Origin: Desulfobacterales bacterium
Lineage (GTDB): Bacteria; Desulfobacterota; Desulfobacteria; Desulfobacterales; JAHDSC01
DNA length: 47,377 nucleotides
NCBI GenBank assembly: GCA_016931455.1
Contig: JAFGES010000102.1
Span: forward strand, 1 to 47,377
Reading direction: 5' to 3'
Shown here: piece by piece, positions 26,048-34,682 of the stretch
Layout: every line of letters begins with the position of its first letter
Numbering within the stretch: position 1 is the stretch's first letter
Made by a program: the position numbers and the translations under genes
The notes under the pieces: generated by a model
What the model was told of the DNA's origin: nothing
Database searches by the model: none
What the model saw: only the letters and a program-made list of their open reading frames with translations

Positions 26048-27223
26048 ATGATTAAAGTTCAATCCGGACTCGAAACATTTATTCAAAATCCGCCTGAATG
26101 GATATTCGGCAGACGTATTGGGCTCTTAAGCAATCCAGCTTCCGTTACCAAAAACTTTCGTCACGCCCGTGAACTGATCAATAAACAATTTCCCGGGCAG
26201 CTTAAAGCCCTATACGCCCCTCAACATGGTTTTTTTTCGGAAAAACAAGATAATATGATCGAATCACCGAATATGATTGATACAGTTTTGAAAATTCCTA
26301 TTTTCAGTCTGTATGGAGAAACACGCATCCCCACAAAAAATATGTTTGATCCCATCGACATCCTTATTATTGATTTGCAAGATGCCGGAACCCGTGTCTA
26401 TACCTTTATTTATACGATGTCATACTGCCTCGAAGCGGCAAAAAGGTTCAACAAGAAAGTCCTTATTCTTGATCGGCCAAATCCGATAAACGGCTCTTCG
26501 ATCGAAGGTAACTGCCTGTCGCCGGAATACAGTTCGTTCGTCGGTCGCTACCCGATACCGATGCGCCACGGACTTACCATTGGTGAACTCGCGCTGCTAT
26601 TTAATAACTTTTACGGCATCAATTGTGATCTTGAAGTTTTTCCAATGCAAGGCTGGCGCAGGGATATGTATTTCTCAGATACCAATCTTCCCTGGATTCC
26701 TCCATCCCCCAATCTTCCTACACCGACTTCCGCCATCGTTTATCCCGGTCAGGTCATATGGGAAGGAACGAATATTTCCGAAGGTCGGGGGACCACTCAG
26801 CCGTTTGAAATTTTCGGCGCACCCTTCATTGATCATGCAAAAATTCTTTCAACATTGGGGGGGAATAAATTGCCGGGTATCATACTTAGAGAAATTTCAT
26901 TTGAACCGACATCCAACAAATGGCAGGGAATCCTATGCAAAGGGTTTCAAATACACATCACCGATGTTCAAAAATATAAACCTTATTTAACTTCACTAAA
27001 ATTGCTCCAGACCATTATTTTTCATTACTCAACCCAATTCAATTGGAAGCTGCCGCCATACGAATATGAATTTTTTAAACTTCCCATCGATCTAATCATT
27101 GGGGAAAAGATAATTCGACAGAGAATTGCTAGGTTTGACAGCATCAATGAAATTTCAGCATCCTGGCAAGATAATCTCGATCAATTCATTGAGATAGGCC
27201 GCAAGTTTCATTTATATCAATAA
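26048..27223 (+). CDS. NamZ-like exo-beta-N-acetylmuramidase (DUF1343)
   Basis: A 391-residue DUF1343 protein. Characterised family members (NamZ) release MurNAc from the non-reducing end of peptidoglycan fragments. The sequence holds the family blocks: GRRIGLLSNPASVTKNF, LYAPQHGFFSEKQDNM, IPIFSLYGETRIPT, IDILIIDLQDAGTRVYTFIY, LDRPNPINGSSIEG, PMRHGLTIGELA and YPGQVIWEGTNISEGRGTTQPFE. No signal peptide or membrane anchor is visible, and the ATG at 26048 has no strong ribosome-binding site; a stop lies 12 codons upstream with no better start between. The protein may therefore be cytoplasmic. Contains a 7-G run (26857-26863). Confidence 0.85.
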   Translation: MIKVQSGLETFIQNPPEWIFGRRIGLLSNPASVTKNFRHARELINKQFPGQLKALYAPQHGFFSEKQDNMIESPNMIDTVLKIPIFSLYGETRIPTKNMFDPIDILIIDLQDAGTRVYTFIYTMSYCLEAAKRFNKKVLILDRPNPINGSSIEGNCLSPEYSSFVGRYPIPMRHGLTIGELALLFNNFYGINCDLEVFPMQGWRRDMYFSDTNLPWIPPSPNLPTPTSAIVYPGQVIWEGTNISEGRGTTQPFEIFGAPFIDHAKILSTLGGNKLPGIILREISFEPTSNKWQGILCKGFQIHITDVQKYKPYLTSLKLLQTIIFHYSTQFNWKLPPYEYEFFKLPIDLIIGEKIIRQRIARFDSINEISASWQDNLDQFIEIGRKFHLYQ

Positions 27224-27320
27224 AATTAGGCTACAAGATGCTTCGACGGCAATACAAGCAAGGCTAAGTTCATCAGGATTTAAATAATTTTAAATTAAAA
27301 TTCCAAAAGGAGATTCTCAA

Positions 27321-27956
27321 TTGGAAAGGGAAGAAATAGCCGATTGGAAACGGATGCGCTTTAAAAAAAACAAGATTTGGTTAGCTATGGATCAAAACGG
27401 TAAACCGATCAATAATAATGGCAAAGTTCTAATCAAGTACCAACTCAACCAGAATTACAAATACTGGGTTTACGAAAATGGAGTTAAACCGCTTGAAGCA
27501 TCACAAAACGAACAAAAAATCGATTCACATGATGAGGAAATATGTCACAACGCCGTCTGCATATATACTGACGGTGCATCTTCCGGAAATCCCGGCCCCT
27601 CCGGAATAGGCATCCTTCTGTCTTTTAGAAAACATAAAAAAGAAATATCCAAATATATCGGTATAGCAACCAATAACATCGCAGAACTTGAGGCAATAAA
27701 AACCGCTCTTCTATCACTTAAAGAAACAAATATTCCCGTCAGAATTTTTACTGACAGCGAATATGCTTATGGAGTTCTTACCCTTGGATGGAAAGCAAAG
27801 AAAAATCAAACGTTAATCAACACGATCAAAAATATGGCTTCAAATTTCAGCGACTTAAAATTTATCAAGGTGCGAGGCCATATCGGAATTGAGGGAAATG
27901 AAAGAGCAGACTTTCTTGCAACTTTAGCGATTAAGAAACAAAAAAATATAGCTTAA
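27321..27956 (+). CDS. rnhA: Ribonuclease HI with extra N-terminal domain
   Basis: RNase HI cuts the RNA strand of RNA-DNA hybrids. The catalytic set is complete: Asp84 (YTDGASSGNPGPSG), Glu122 (NNIAELEAI), Asp145 (FTDSEYAYG), His187 (VRGHIGIEGN) and Asp197 (NERADFLA). About 75 residues precede this domain. They start WKRMRFKKNKIWLAMDQNG and include KVLIKYQLNQNYKYWVYENG, and they do not look like the usual hybrid-binding domain. The start is TTG 27321 with AAAAGGAG eight bases upstream; ATG 27354 is an alternative that would drop 11 residues. The gene ends in a strong terminator. Confidence 0.9.
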   Translation: MEREEIADWKRMRFKKNKIWLAMDQNGKPINNNGKVLIKYQLNQNYKYWVYENGVKPLEASQNEQKIDSHDEEICHNAVCIYTDGASSGNPGPSGIGILLSFRKHKKEISKYIGIATNNIAELEAIKTALLSLKETNIPVRIFTDSEYAYGVLTLGWKAKKNQTLINTIKNMASNFSDLKFIKVRGHIGIEGNERADFLATLAIKKQKNIA

Positions 27957-27986
27957 GAGCCCTTTCAAGTTGGAAAGGGCTCTTAA
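27953..27986. terminator. Bidirectional intrinsic terminator
   Basis: A perfect 14-base stem (TTAAGAGCCCTTTC / GAAAGGGCTCTTAA) with a 6-base loop overlaps the rnhA stop codon. T-rich sequence lies on its right, and A-rich sequence (AAAAAATATAGC) on its left gives U residues when read from the other side. It lies between convergent genes, so it can stop both. Confidence 0.85.
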
Positions 27987-28009
27987 TATTACCTCATGAG
28001 CGAAAAATT

Positions 28010-28294
28010 TTACGCTTTCTCAGCCTTTAAAGTTTCGATTTCTTTTTTAAGTTCATCAATTTCTTTTTTGTATTTTTCCAAATCATCAGACTTTACTGTT
28101 GTATTTAAAGATGTATCGTCTTTCTTCCATGTATCTTTAAGTTCATCAAATCCCAAGTAAATAGCTAAACCTCCACCGAGCAAAAGCATAACTGGAACAG
28201 CACCGGCCAAAAGCTGCAAAAATTCACTAAACCAAACCGAAAGACCAATTAAACCCAATACAGCTCCTACCGCCCCACCAATTAAAGTTTTCAT
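28010..28294 (-). CDS. Small membrane protein with C-terminal coiled coil, 94 aa
   Basis: A 94-residue protein I cannot assign. Two hydrophobic segments (about residues 5-21 and 27-48) suggest a hairpin of membrane helices rich in glycine and alanine. A linker with FDELKDTWKKDD follows. The last 27 residues are lysine/glutamate heptads (DLEKYKKEIDELKKEIETLKAEK), a likely coiled coil projecting from the membrane. The ribosome-binding site, AAAGGAGG ten bases before the ATG, is the best in the window, which suggests strong expression. It is a single-gene unit ended by the shared terminator. Confidence 0.8.
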   Translation of the reverse strand: MKTLIGGAVGAVLGLIGLSVWFSEFLQLLAGAVPVMLLLGGGLAIYLGFDELKDTWKKDDTSLNTTVKSDDLEKYKKEIDELKKEIETLKAEKA

Positions 28295-28865
28295 AAAAAA
28301 TTATCCTCCTTTAACTTAAATTGATATTTTGTTTGATATAAATTGCTTTCAACAACTAGCACGAATTGTTTCGTAAAAGGTCACAAATGGATCTATTCTG
28401 TATAAGACGCTAAGAAAAAAATCCAAAACATGACGAATCGGGCTTCTACTCCATATCGCCGACTTTCTACGAATTCAACAATATAATCCTTTAGTTATAA
28501 ACAAATTGTTGCTCATATAGCATATTTTATTGTTTGAGGGAGTATCACAACCAAATTTGTAACGCAAGCTTAAATTTGTCATCATAAATCTTAATTTTAA
28601 GAGGAATAACCCCATATATGAAACTATAGAACTGATAACATCTAAAAGACATTACTAATTTTACCAACTATAAATACCAAATAAAAGATTGCAATCAAAA
28701 TTCAGATTTGTTATTTTTATGGTTTTTAATAATGTAATTATTAAGATAAATTTTATATTATTCCGTCTCTTTTATGGAATTTAGTACAAACAAAAAAACA
28801 TTATCACTATATTATATTTTTATGATAACAAGAGAAAAATAATATATAAATGACGGAATGCAGCC
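28295..28865. other. Long AT-rich intergenic region before plsB
   Basis: About 570 bases between the divergent small membrane protein and plsB. The stretch is very AT-rich. I see no coding segment with a ribosome-binding site, no tRNA-like fold and no clear repeat apart from two AAATTTGT copies near 28553 and 28573. It presumably holds both promoters and may be a regulatory upstream region. Confidence 0.5.
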
Positions 28866-31505
28866 ATGATTAAATCGATAAGAACATACTGTAAAAATTT
28901 ACAAATAAAATTCAAAGGATGGATTACAAGTTGCTTTCAAGGCACATATCACCACTATATTTGCTATTTTCCGAAAAACACAGGACTTGTATCACATTTT
29001 TTACTTAAACTTTTTTTCTCCGGAATAAAAATTAATCAAGATCAGATTGCGGTCATTCAAAATATACCAAAAGATGCGATTGTCGTATACATCACTAAGT
29101 ACAAAAGTTATTTCGAATACCTATTTTACCACACACGTTATAAAAAAAATGGACTCCTATGCCCCGAAATCGGCTTTGATTATAACGTTTATTTATGGCA
29201 ACCAATATCACGCCTTTTGAAAATTTTTTTTGCTCATCTCGCCTATATCTATAAAAATATGGCTTGGCCGAATCCATATGATAGCGGGTATATCAAGCAG
29301 GAGCTGAATAAAGGCCGGTCGGCATTACTATCGCTTATAGAAAAAAAAGACTTTCATCGCAGATTCGTCAAGGCCGAGACAGATCCGATTCGATATCTTA
29401 TCGAGATGCAGGAATCAATCGAACGTCCGATTTATCTAATCCCTCAGCTAATGGTCTTTGACAAGAAACCATCTCGATCGAACCCTACTCTAATCAACCT
29501 TCTGTTCGGCAATAGAGAAAAACCCGGAAAAATAAAACGTCTCATTACCCTGTTCAAAAATCCTGAAAAAATTCTTGTAGAAATTTCAGAGCCACTCAAT
29601 CTAAAGTATTTTATTGCCCAATCGGCTTACCAAAAAAGAAGCATAGAGCACCTATCGGTTGAGTTGAGGCGTTATCTGATACTACAAATTAATCGCCATC
29701 GTCAAAGCATAACGGGGCCGGTACTGCACTCTATAGAAGAATTGAAAGAAAATATTCTGACAAATAACCGCCTACAAAAATTTATGGCTCACCATTCCAA
29801 AAAGCGCAACATTCCGATACATAAAGTCCATAAAAAGGCTGATGCATATCTTGAAGAAATAACTGCAAAGTACAATATTTCTATCATTCAAACCGGCGCA
29901 ACAGTTGTAAGATGGTTCTTGAACACAATGTTTGAAGGGATTTCAGTCAACAACGATGTCCTAAAAAAAGTTAAAAATATGTCTCAAAAGGGGCCGTTGA
30001 TATTGATCCCATGCCATAAGAGCCATTTAGACTATTTGATATTATCATATATTCTGTTCACTAATAACATGCCGTGTCCGCATGTCGCCGCCGGAAAAAA
30101 TCTTTCTTTCTGGCCGTTGGGACCCATATTTAGAGGCGGAGGGGCATTTTTCATTCGGAGAACTTTCAGAGGGGCCGTACTTTATTCAAAAATATTTGGA
30201 GAATATATTCATAAACTTCTAGAAGAAGGTTTCAATATCGAATTCTTTATCGAAGGCGGCAGAAGCCGAACCGGAAAATTGATACTGCCCAAGCTGGGAT
30301 TACTTTCCATGCTTATCAGTGCATATAAAAACGGGGCTTGTGACGACATGATATTTGTGCCGATTTATATAGGATATGACAGAGTATTGGAAGAAAGTTC
30401 TTATCTTAATGAAATTGAGGGTGGGCAGAAAAAACCTGAAAGCCTTAAACAAATTATTAAAGCAAGAAAATTTCTTAAAAAAAGATACGGCAGAGTATAT
30501 GTTATGTTTCATGAGCCTATTTCATTTAAGAAACTTTTAGCGGAGAATAATTACCAGTTAAGTGAAATGACTCAAAAGGAACAAAATGCCCTTTGCCGCA
30601 ATTTGGGACACCGAGTTATTAATGCAATCAATAAGGTTTCCGTCGTCAATCCACATGCGCTCGTGGCAAGTGCTATTTTGAATTGCTCAGAGAAACTGTT
30701 TTCCTATGAACATCTCACATATCAAATTGAAACCTATATGACATATCTGTTCTCGCAAGAAGCCAAGTTGGCCGATACGCTTCTTATTGATCAAGTTCAT
30801 GCGGTCGAGAATGCTCTGGATTCTTATGTGCAAAGGAAATTTATCGAACCGCTTTCAAAAAATAAAAGCACTGTATCTTCAAATACTCTTTTTAAAGTCA
30901 ATGAGAGCAAAAGAGCAATCCTTGAGTATTACAAAAACAACTGTATCGCATTTTTTGTTCCAGCTGCCTTTACGGCCCTTACCATTCTTGAAAACGATGC
31001 TTTCCAATTTGCAGCTTCGAACCTTCACTCCGGTTATACATTTCTTCAAGAATTTTTTAAATTTGAATTCGCCTATAATGTCGACCGGACTACTGAATCG
31101 GTTGTACGCAAGACGATAAAATCGTTTATCGATGATGCTATACTTATGCCCCATCCCACACTCCCTGACACTTACAACCTGACTTCGGTGGGTTTTAGAA
31201 AACTTAAATTTTTTTCCAGCTTTCTAAAAACTTATTTTGAATCATATTGGATTGCATTAAACTTCTTCATGCGATACCCGAAAAATTCGATTAACGCCAA
31301 GGAACGCCTTAAAAAAATTCAAGTTACGGGTAATCGAATGTATAAAAGAAAAGAAATCGAGCGGAAAGAATCACTTTCAAAAATCAATTATGAAAATGCG
31401 ATAGAATTCTTTATTACTCATAACATAAGAGGCTCAGATGATATCGAGAAAATTGATTTTTATGCCGATACAATCCGAAGATACTTAAAACATCTTCCAT
31501 CCTAA
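28866..31505 (+). CDS. plsB: Glycerol-3-phosphate 1-O-acyltransferase PlsB
   Basis: PlsB acylates position 1 of glycerol-3-phosphate at the inner membrane, the first step of phospholipid synthesis. The 879-residue protein is of the long PlsB type. The four acyltransferase blocks are present: PCHKSHLDYLILSY (HxxxxD, His384), GGGAFFIRRTFRG, FFIEGGRSRTGK and VPIYIGYDRV. The N-terminal and C-terminal helical regions fit PlsB. The start ATG 28866 has no strong ribosome-binding site. The next gene begins four bases after its stop. Confidence 0.93.
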   Translation: MIKSIRTYCKNLQIKFKGWITSCFQGTYHHYICYFPKNTGLVSHFLLKLFFSGIKINQDQIAVIQNIPKDAIVVYITKYKSYFEYLFYHTRYKKNGLLCPEIGFDYNVYLWQPISRLLKIFFAHLAYIYKNMAWPNPYDSGYIKQELNKGRSALLSLIEKKDFHRRFVKAETDPIRYLIEMQESIERPIYLIPQLMVFDKKPSRSNPTLINLLFGNREKPGKIKRLITLFKNPEKILVEISEPLNLKYFIAQSAYQKRSIEHLSVELRRYLILQINRHRQSITGPVLHSIEELKENILTNNRLQKFMAHHSKKRNIPIHKVHKKADAYLEEITAKYNISIIQTGATVVRWFLNTMFEGISVNNDVLKKVKNMSQKGPLILIPCHKSHLDYLILSYILFTNNMPCPHVAAGKNLSFWPLGPIFRGGGAFFIRRTFRGAVLYSKIFGEYIHKLLEEGFNIEFFIEGGRSRTGKLILPKLGLLSMLISAYKNGACDDMIFVPIYIGYDRVLEESSYLNEIEGGQKKPESLKQIIKARKFLKKRYGRVYVMFHEPISFKKLLAENNYQLSEMTQKEQNALCRNLGHRVINAINKVSVVNPHALVASAILNCSEKLFSYEHLTYQIETYMTYLFSQEAKLADTLLIDQVHAVENALDSYVQRKFIEPLSKNKSTVSSNTLFKVNESKRAILEYYKNNCIAFFVPAAFTALTILENDAFQFAASNLHSGYTFLQEFFKFEFAYNVDRTTESVVRKTIKSFIDDAILMPHPTLPDTYNLTSVGFRKLKFFSSFLKTYFESYWIALNFFMRYPKNSINAKERLKKIQVTGNRMYKRKEIERKESLSKINYENAIEFFITHNIRGSDDIEKIDFYADTIRRYLKHLPS

Positions 31506-31509
31506 AAAA

Positions 31510-33237
31510 ATGAAAGCAATGATCCTGGCAGCAGGCTTCGGTTCACGCCTGCTCCCTTTTACTAAAAATATTCCCAAACCGCTATTTCCATTTGCAGGGC
31601 GCCCCCTTCTGGATATGATCATACGGAGTCTAGAAGATGCAAATTGTCAAGCAATTATCATCAACACCCATCACCTGCATGAAAAGATAGAGGCTTTCAT
31701 TATCAAAGAAAAATATAAAATCCCTATCTCTATCCGCTATGAGCCCGTCATTCTTGGTACAGGTGGGGCTATTAAAAATGTTGCCGATTTTTGGGATAAT
31801 AAAGCGTTTATGGTTATAAACAGCGATATTGTAACAAATATCGACTTGAAAGAAGTTTATGATTTTCATCTGAGTCATCAACATCCGGCAACTCTGGTGC
31901 TTCATGATTATCCGGATTTCAATAATGTCTTGGTAAATCAAGATGCTTTTGTCATCGGTTTTCATTATGGCCACCAACCTGCATCAATCCATAAACCAAT
32001 GCAGGAACGTTTAAAAAAAGACCTTTGCACTCGTTGTAAATTAAACCTTGCATTTACCGGAATACACGTTCTAAATCCAAGTATTCTTGACTATATACCC
32101 AACAACTCATTCTCAAATATTATCGATGTATATGATAAGCTAATCTCAAACGGTAAAAAATTAAAAGCGTTTATTTCAAAAAACCATTACTGGGAAGATA
32201 TAGGAACCCCTCAAAGATACAAGAAAGCAGTTATAAAAAAAATGGGGCCTGAAGCTTTTAACGAAGCTTTCCCAAACAACGAATGCCGGTCTATAAAGCA
32301 AACGCAACTCAAGGGGGATGGCTCAGACAGGGACTGGTTTAGATTAGAATCCGGTGCACAATCAATTATCATGGCGGATCACGGTTTAAAAAACTCGAAT
32401 ATAAAATCGGAAATCGACTCTTTTGTAACTATCGGTAAACATCTGCATGGGAAAGGGCTACCCGTACCGCAAATATATCTTTACGATAAGTTCTCAGGCT
32501 TGGTTTTTTTAGAAGATCTGGGAGATCTGAATCTTCAGGAACTTATTAACCGTACTGATAATCTTCAAGGAATTACATTTCATTATGAATCTATAATCGA
32601 CCTTCTGGTGCAACTCTCCGTACGGGGTGCTGAAAAATTTGATCCGGCCTGGACTTATCAAACGTCTTCTTACAATAAAGATGTTATTCTGGAAAAGGAA
32701 TGCCGCTATTTTGTTGAGTCTTTTTTAAGAGGATATCTTGGAATGGATGTGCGTTTTCAAGATTTAAAAAATGAATTTAGTCACATAGCTGATATGGCAC
32801 TTAAATTTTCAGTTAATGGATTTATGCACAGGGACATGCAGTCTCGAAATATTATGATTAAAAATAATCATTATTATTTCATTGACTTTCAAGGCGGGCG
32901 AATCGGCCCAATCCAATATGATCTTGCATCTTTAATTATTGATCCTTATGTCAAACTACCACTCGACATCCAGGTTCACCTTTTGAATTACTGTATGGTA
33001 AGGCTTTCAACTTTTGTTAAATTTAACCCCCATCATTTTAAGAAGTGTTTTAAATATTGCTCTATTGCCCGGAATCTTCAAATACTAGGCGCTTTTGGGT
33101 ATTTGAGTCAAGTCAAAGAAAAAAAATACTTTGAAAAATATATTCCTGCAGCATTGAAAGCTTTGAAATACAATCTATCCGTATTTGAAAATACAAAATT
33201 TTTAAATTTGAAATTAATTATAAACAAATTAATATAA
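31510..33237 (+). CDS. MurU-AmgK fusion: nucleotidyltransferase plus sugar kinase
   Basis: This 575-residue protein joins two enzymes. Residues 1 to about 240 are a MurU-like nucleotidyltransferase (MILAAGFGSRLLPFTKNIPKP, VILGTGGAIKNV, VINSDIVTNID, YWEDIGTPQRY). Residues from about 255 are an aminoglycoside-phosphotransferase-fold kinase like AmgK: LKGDGSDRDWFRL, GLVFLEDLGDLNLQEL, then the catalytic HRDMQSRNIM (His440, Asp442, Asn447) and FIDFQGG (Asp459). AmgK phosphorylates MurNAc at the anomeric carbon, and MurU makes UDP-MurNAc from it, so one chain could run both steps of anomeric cell-wall recycling. It starts four bases after plsB and lacks a ribosome-binding site of its own. Another sugar substrate cannot be excluded. 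Confidence 0.85.
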   Translation: MKAMILAAGFGSRLLPFTKNIPKPLFPFAGRPLLDMIIRSLEDANCQAIIINTHHLHEKIEAFIIKEKYKIPISIRYEPVILGTGGAIKNVADFWDNKAFMVINSDIVTNIDLKEVYDFHLSHQHPATLVLHDYPDFNNVLVNQDAFVIGFHYGHQPASIHKPMQERLKKDLCTRCKLNLAFTGIHVLNPSILDYIPNNSFSNIIDVYDKLISNGKKLKAFISKNHYWEDIGTPQRYKKAVIKKMGPEAFNEAFPNNECRSIKQTQLKGDGSDRDWFRLESGAQSIIMADHGLKNSNIKSEIDSFVTIGKHLHGKGLPVPQIYLYDKFSGLVFLEDLGDLNLQELINRTDNLQGITFHYESIIDLLVQLSVRGAEKFDPAWTYQTSSYNKDVILEKECRYFVESFLRGYLGMDVRFQDLKNEFSHIADMALKFSVNGFMHRDMQSRNIMIKNNHYYFIDFQGGRIGPIQYDLASLIIDPYVKLPLDIQVHLLNYCMVRLSTFVKFNPHHFKKCFKYCSIARNLQILGAFGYLSQVKEKKYFEKYIPAALKALKYNLSVFENTKFLNLKLIINKLI

Positions 33238-33283
33238 TTCAATTACTTATATATTCTACAGCATAGTAAAATGGAGATACTAA

Positions 33284-34111
33284 ATGAAGCGGATCAAAAT
33301 CATGATAAACGGCCTTCCCGGAAATATGGCAGCAAGTGTTGTCAAAAATGCCATTGAAGACGATCGCTTTGAATTGATTCACCAATCGCTCACCGGTCCT
33401 GAAATCACAGAAACCGAATGTATAATCAATTCCGTAGTTATTCATCTGATCCAACCGAAATATCGAAAAGAAGCCTTCATTGCACTAAAAAAAAAAGAAG
33501 GGTTTTTTATCAGTGTTGATTATACCCACCCATCGGCCGTAAACGGCAATGCTGAGTTTTATTGCAAACATGGTATACCTTTTGTTATGGGTACCACTGG
33601 AGGTAACCGAAAAATTATAGAAGATACCGTGGTATCATCATCTATCCCAGCTGTGATAGCGCCGAATATGGCCAAACAGATTGTCGGATTTCAAGCCATG
33701 ATGGAATGGGGTGCAAAAAATTTACCCAATCTTTTTGCCGGATATTCCCTTGAAATCAAAGAAAGCCATCAGAAGGACAAAGCAGACACAAGCGGAACCG
33801 CTAGAGCCATGATCAACTATTTTAACCAACTCGGTATTCCATTTTCGGAAGCTGATATCATTAAGGAGCGTGATCCTATAAAGCAAAAAAAACAATGGGG
33901 CATCCCGGAAGCATATCTAAAAGGACATGCTTGGCACACCTATACTCTTCTTTCCGAGGACGGAACTGTTAAATTTGAATTTTTACACAATGTAAACGGT
34001 CGAGATATCTATGCTAAAGGGACTCTAGATGCTGTCTCTTTTCTTTTTGAAAAAGTAAAAAAAGGGGTAAAAGGAAAAGTGTATTCTATGATCGATGTCC
34101 TTAAATCATAG
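33284..34111 (+). CDS. dapB: 4-hydroxy-tetrahydrodipicolinate reductase, plant-type DapB
   Basis: DapB makes tetrahydrodipicolinate for lysine and diaminopimelate. The 275-residue protein lacks the common bacterial DapB wording and resembles the plant/cyanobacterial-type branch: a shortened IMINGLPGNMA nucleotide motif, VDYTHPSAV, FVMGTTGGNRKIIEDT, IAPNMAKQIVGFQAMMEWGAKNLP, YSLEIKESHQKDKADTSGTARAM and FEFLHNVNGRDIYAKGT. The catalytic histidine/lysine motif ESHQKDK is present. GGAG lies about nine bases before the ATG. It follows the MurU-AmgK gene by 46 bases, which fits a supply role for peptidoglycan. Confidence 0.87.
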   Translation: MKRIKIMINGLPGNMAASVVKNAIEDDRFELIHQSLTGPEITETECIINSVVIHLIQPKYRKEAFIALKKKEGFFISVDYTHPSAVNGNAEFYCKHGIPFVMGTTGGNRKIIEDTVVSSSIPAVIAPNMAKQIVGFQAMMEWGAKNLPNLFAGYSLEIKESHQKDKADTSGTARAMINYFNQLGIPFSEADIIKERDPIKQKKQWGIPEAYLKGHAWHTYTLLSEDGTVKFEFLHNVNGRDIYAKGTLDAVSFLFEKVKKGVKGKVYSMIDVLKS

Positions 34112-34164
34112 CTCAAGGAGAAAAAGAATTTAATTTATTATAATATAAGACGTTTTGAATTATT

Positions 34165-34332
34165 TTAAAATTTAAGTTTACCTTCGATCAAGGCAATTTT
34201 TACAAACATTTTCTCTGCTGATTTAAAATCTTCAGCAGAATAATAATTTAAATTTTCCGGAATTCGAAAAATTTTTCTATAATTTTCTAATAATCGCCGA
34301 AAACCTACATTTCTTTTTAAGTCTTTTTTCAT
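34165..34332 (-). CDS. Small hypothetical protein, 55 aa
   Basis: A short, basic protein that I do not recognise. It reads as compact helical coding sequence (RRLLENYRKIFRIPENLNYY, then DFKSAEKMFVKIALIEG). I chose ATG 34332 because AAAGG lies about six bases upstream; a TTG 15 bases earlier is possible. It lies 50 bases after flgM on the same strand and may be co-transcribed. Low-complexity chance coding is possible at this length. Confidence 0.5.
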   Translation of the reverse strand: MKKDLKRNVGFRRLLENYRKIFRIPENLNYYSAEDFKSAEKMFVKIALIEGKLKF

Positions 34333-34382
34333 GATTACCTTTTTCAAGAATGCTTAGCTTGGCTTTACTTTTTTTTGAGTTT

Positions 34383-34682
34383 CTATATCAACTTAATTGA
34401 GTTCAATATCCTTTCGGCGATCTGATCAACGTTAATCATATAGGTGCCTTTTTCAATCTGCTGTTTTATTTTTTTTACTTTCTCAATTCGAATATTAGGG
34501 GCGGGCGAGGCCGTATCCTTCGTAATCCGCATCCGTTTTGACACATCTGATATACTGACAGTGACATAAGGTTTCGCTGAACAATCTCTTCGCTGATTGA
34601 AGCTTTCCTGATTCACGTCCAATTTTGTCGGTTTAATATTGTTTTGTTGCCAATAACATGCAAAGCTATCTGAAAGTTTCAT
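34383..34682 (-). CDS. flgM: Anti-sigma-28 factor FlgM
   Basis: FlgM binds and inhibits the flagellar sigma factor FliA until the hook-basal body is finished. The C-terminal half carries the FlgM signature: RIEKVKKIKQQIEKGTYMIN followed by VDQIAERILNSI. VSISDVSKRM precedes it. The N-terminus is variable, as usual for a protein that is disordered when free. At 99 residues the length is normal. GGAGA lies eight bases before the ATG. No other flagellar gene is in the window. Confidence 0.8.
   Translation of the reverse strand: MKLSDSFACYWQQNNIKPTKLDVNQESFNQRRDCSAKPYVTVSISDVSKRMRITKDTASPAPNIRIEKVKKIKQQIEKGTYMINVDQIAERILNSIKLI

Noticed and set aside
28432-28488. 18-codon ORF in the long gap before plsB
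   Set aside because: No ribosome-binding site, no coding bias and no link to a downstream start.
28295-28865. tRNA, small RNA or riboswitch in the long AT-rich gap
   Set aside because: No cloverleaf, no conserved aptamer motif and no terminator were found by reading both strands.
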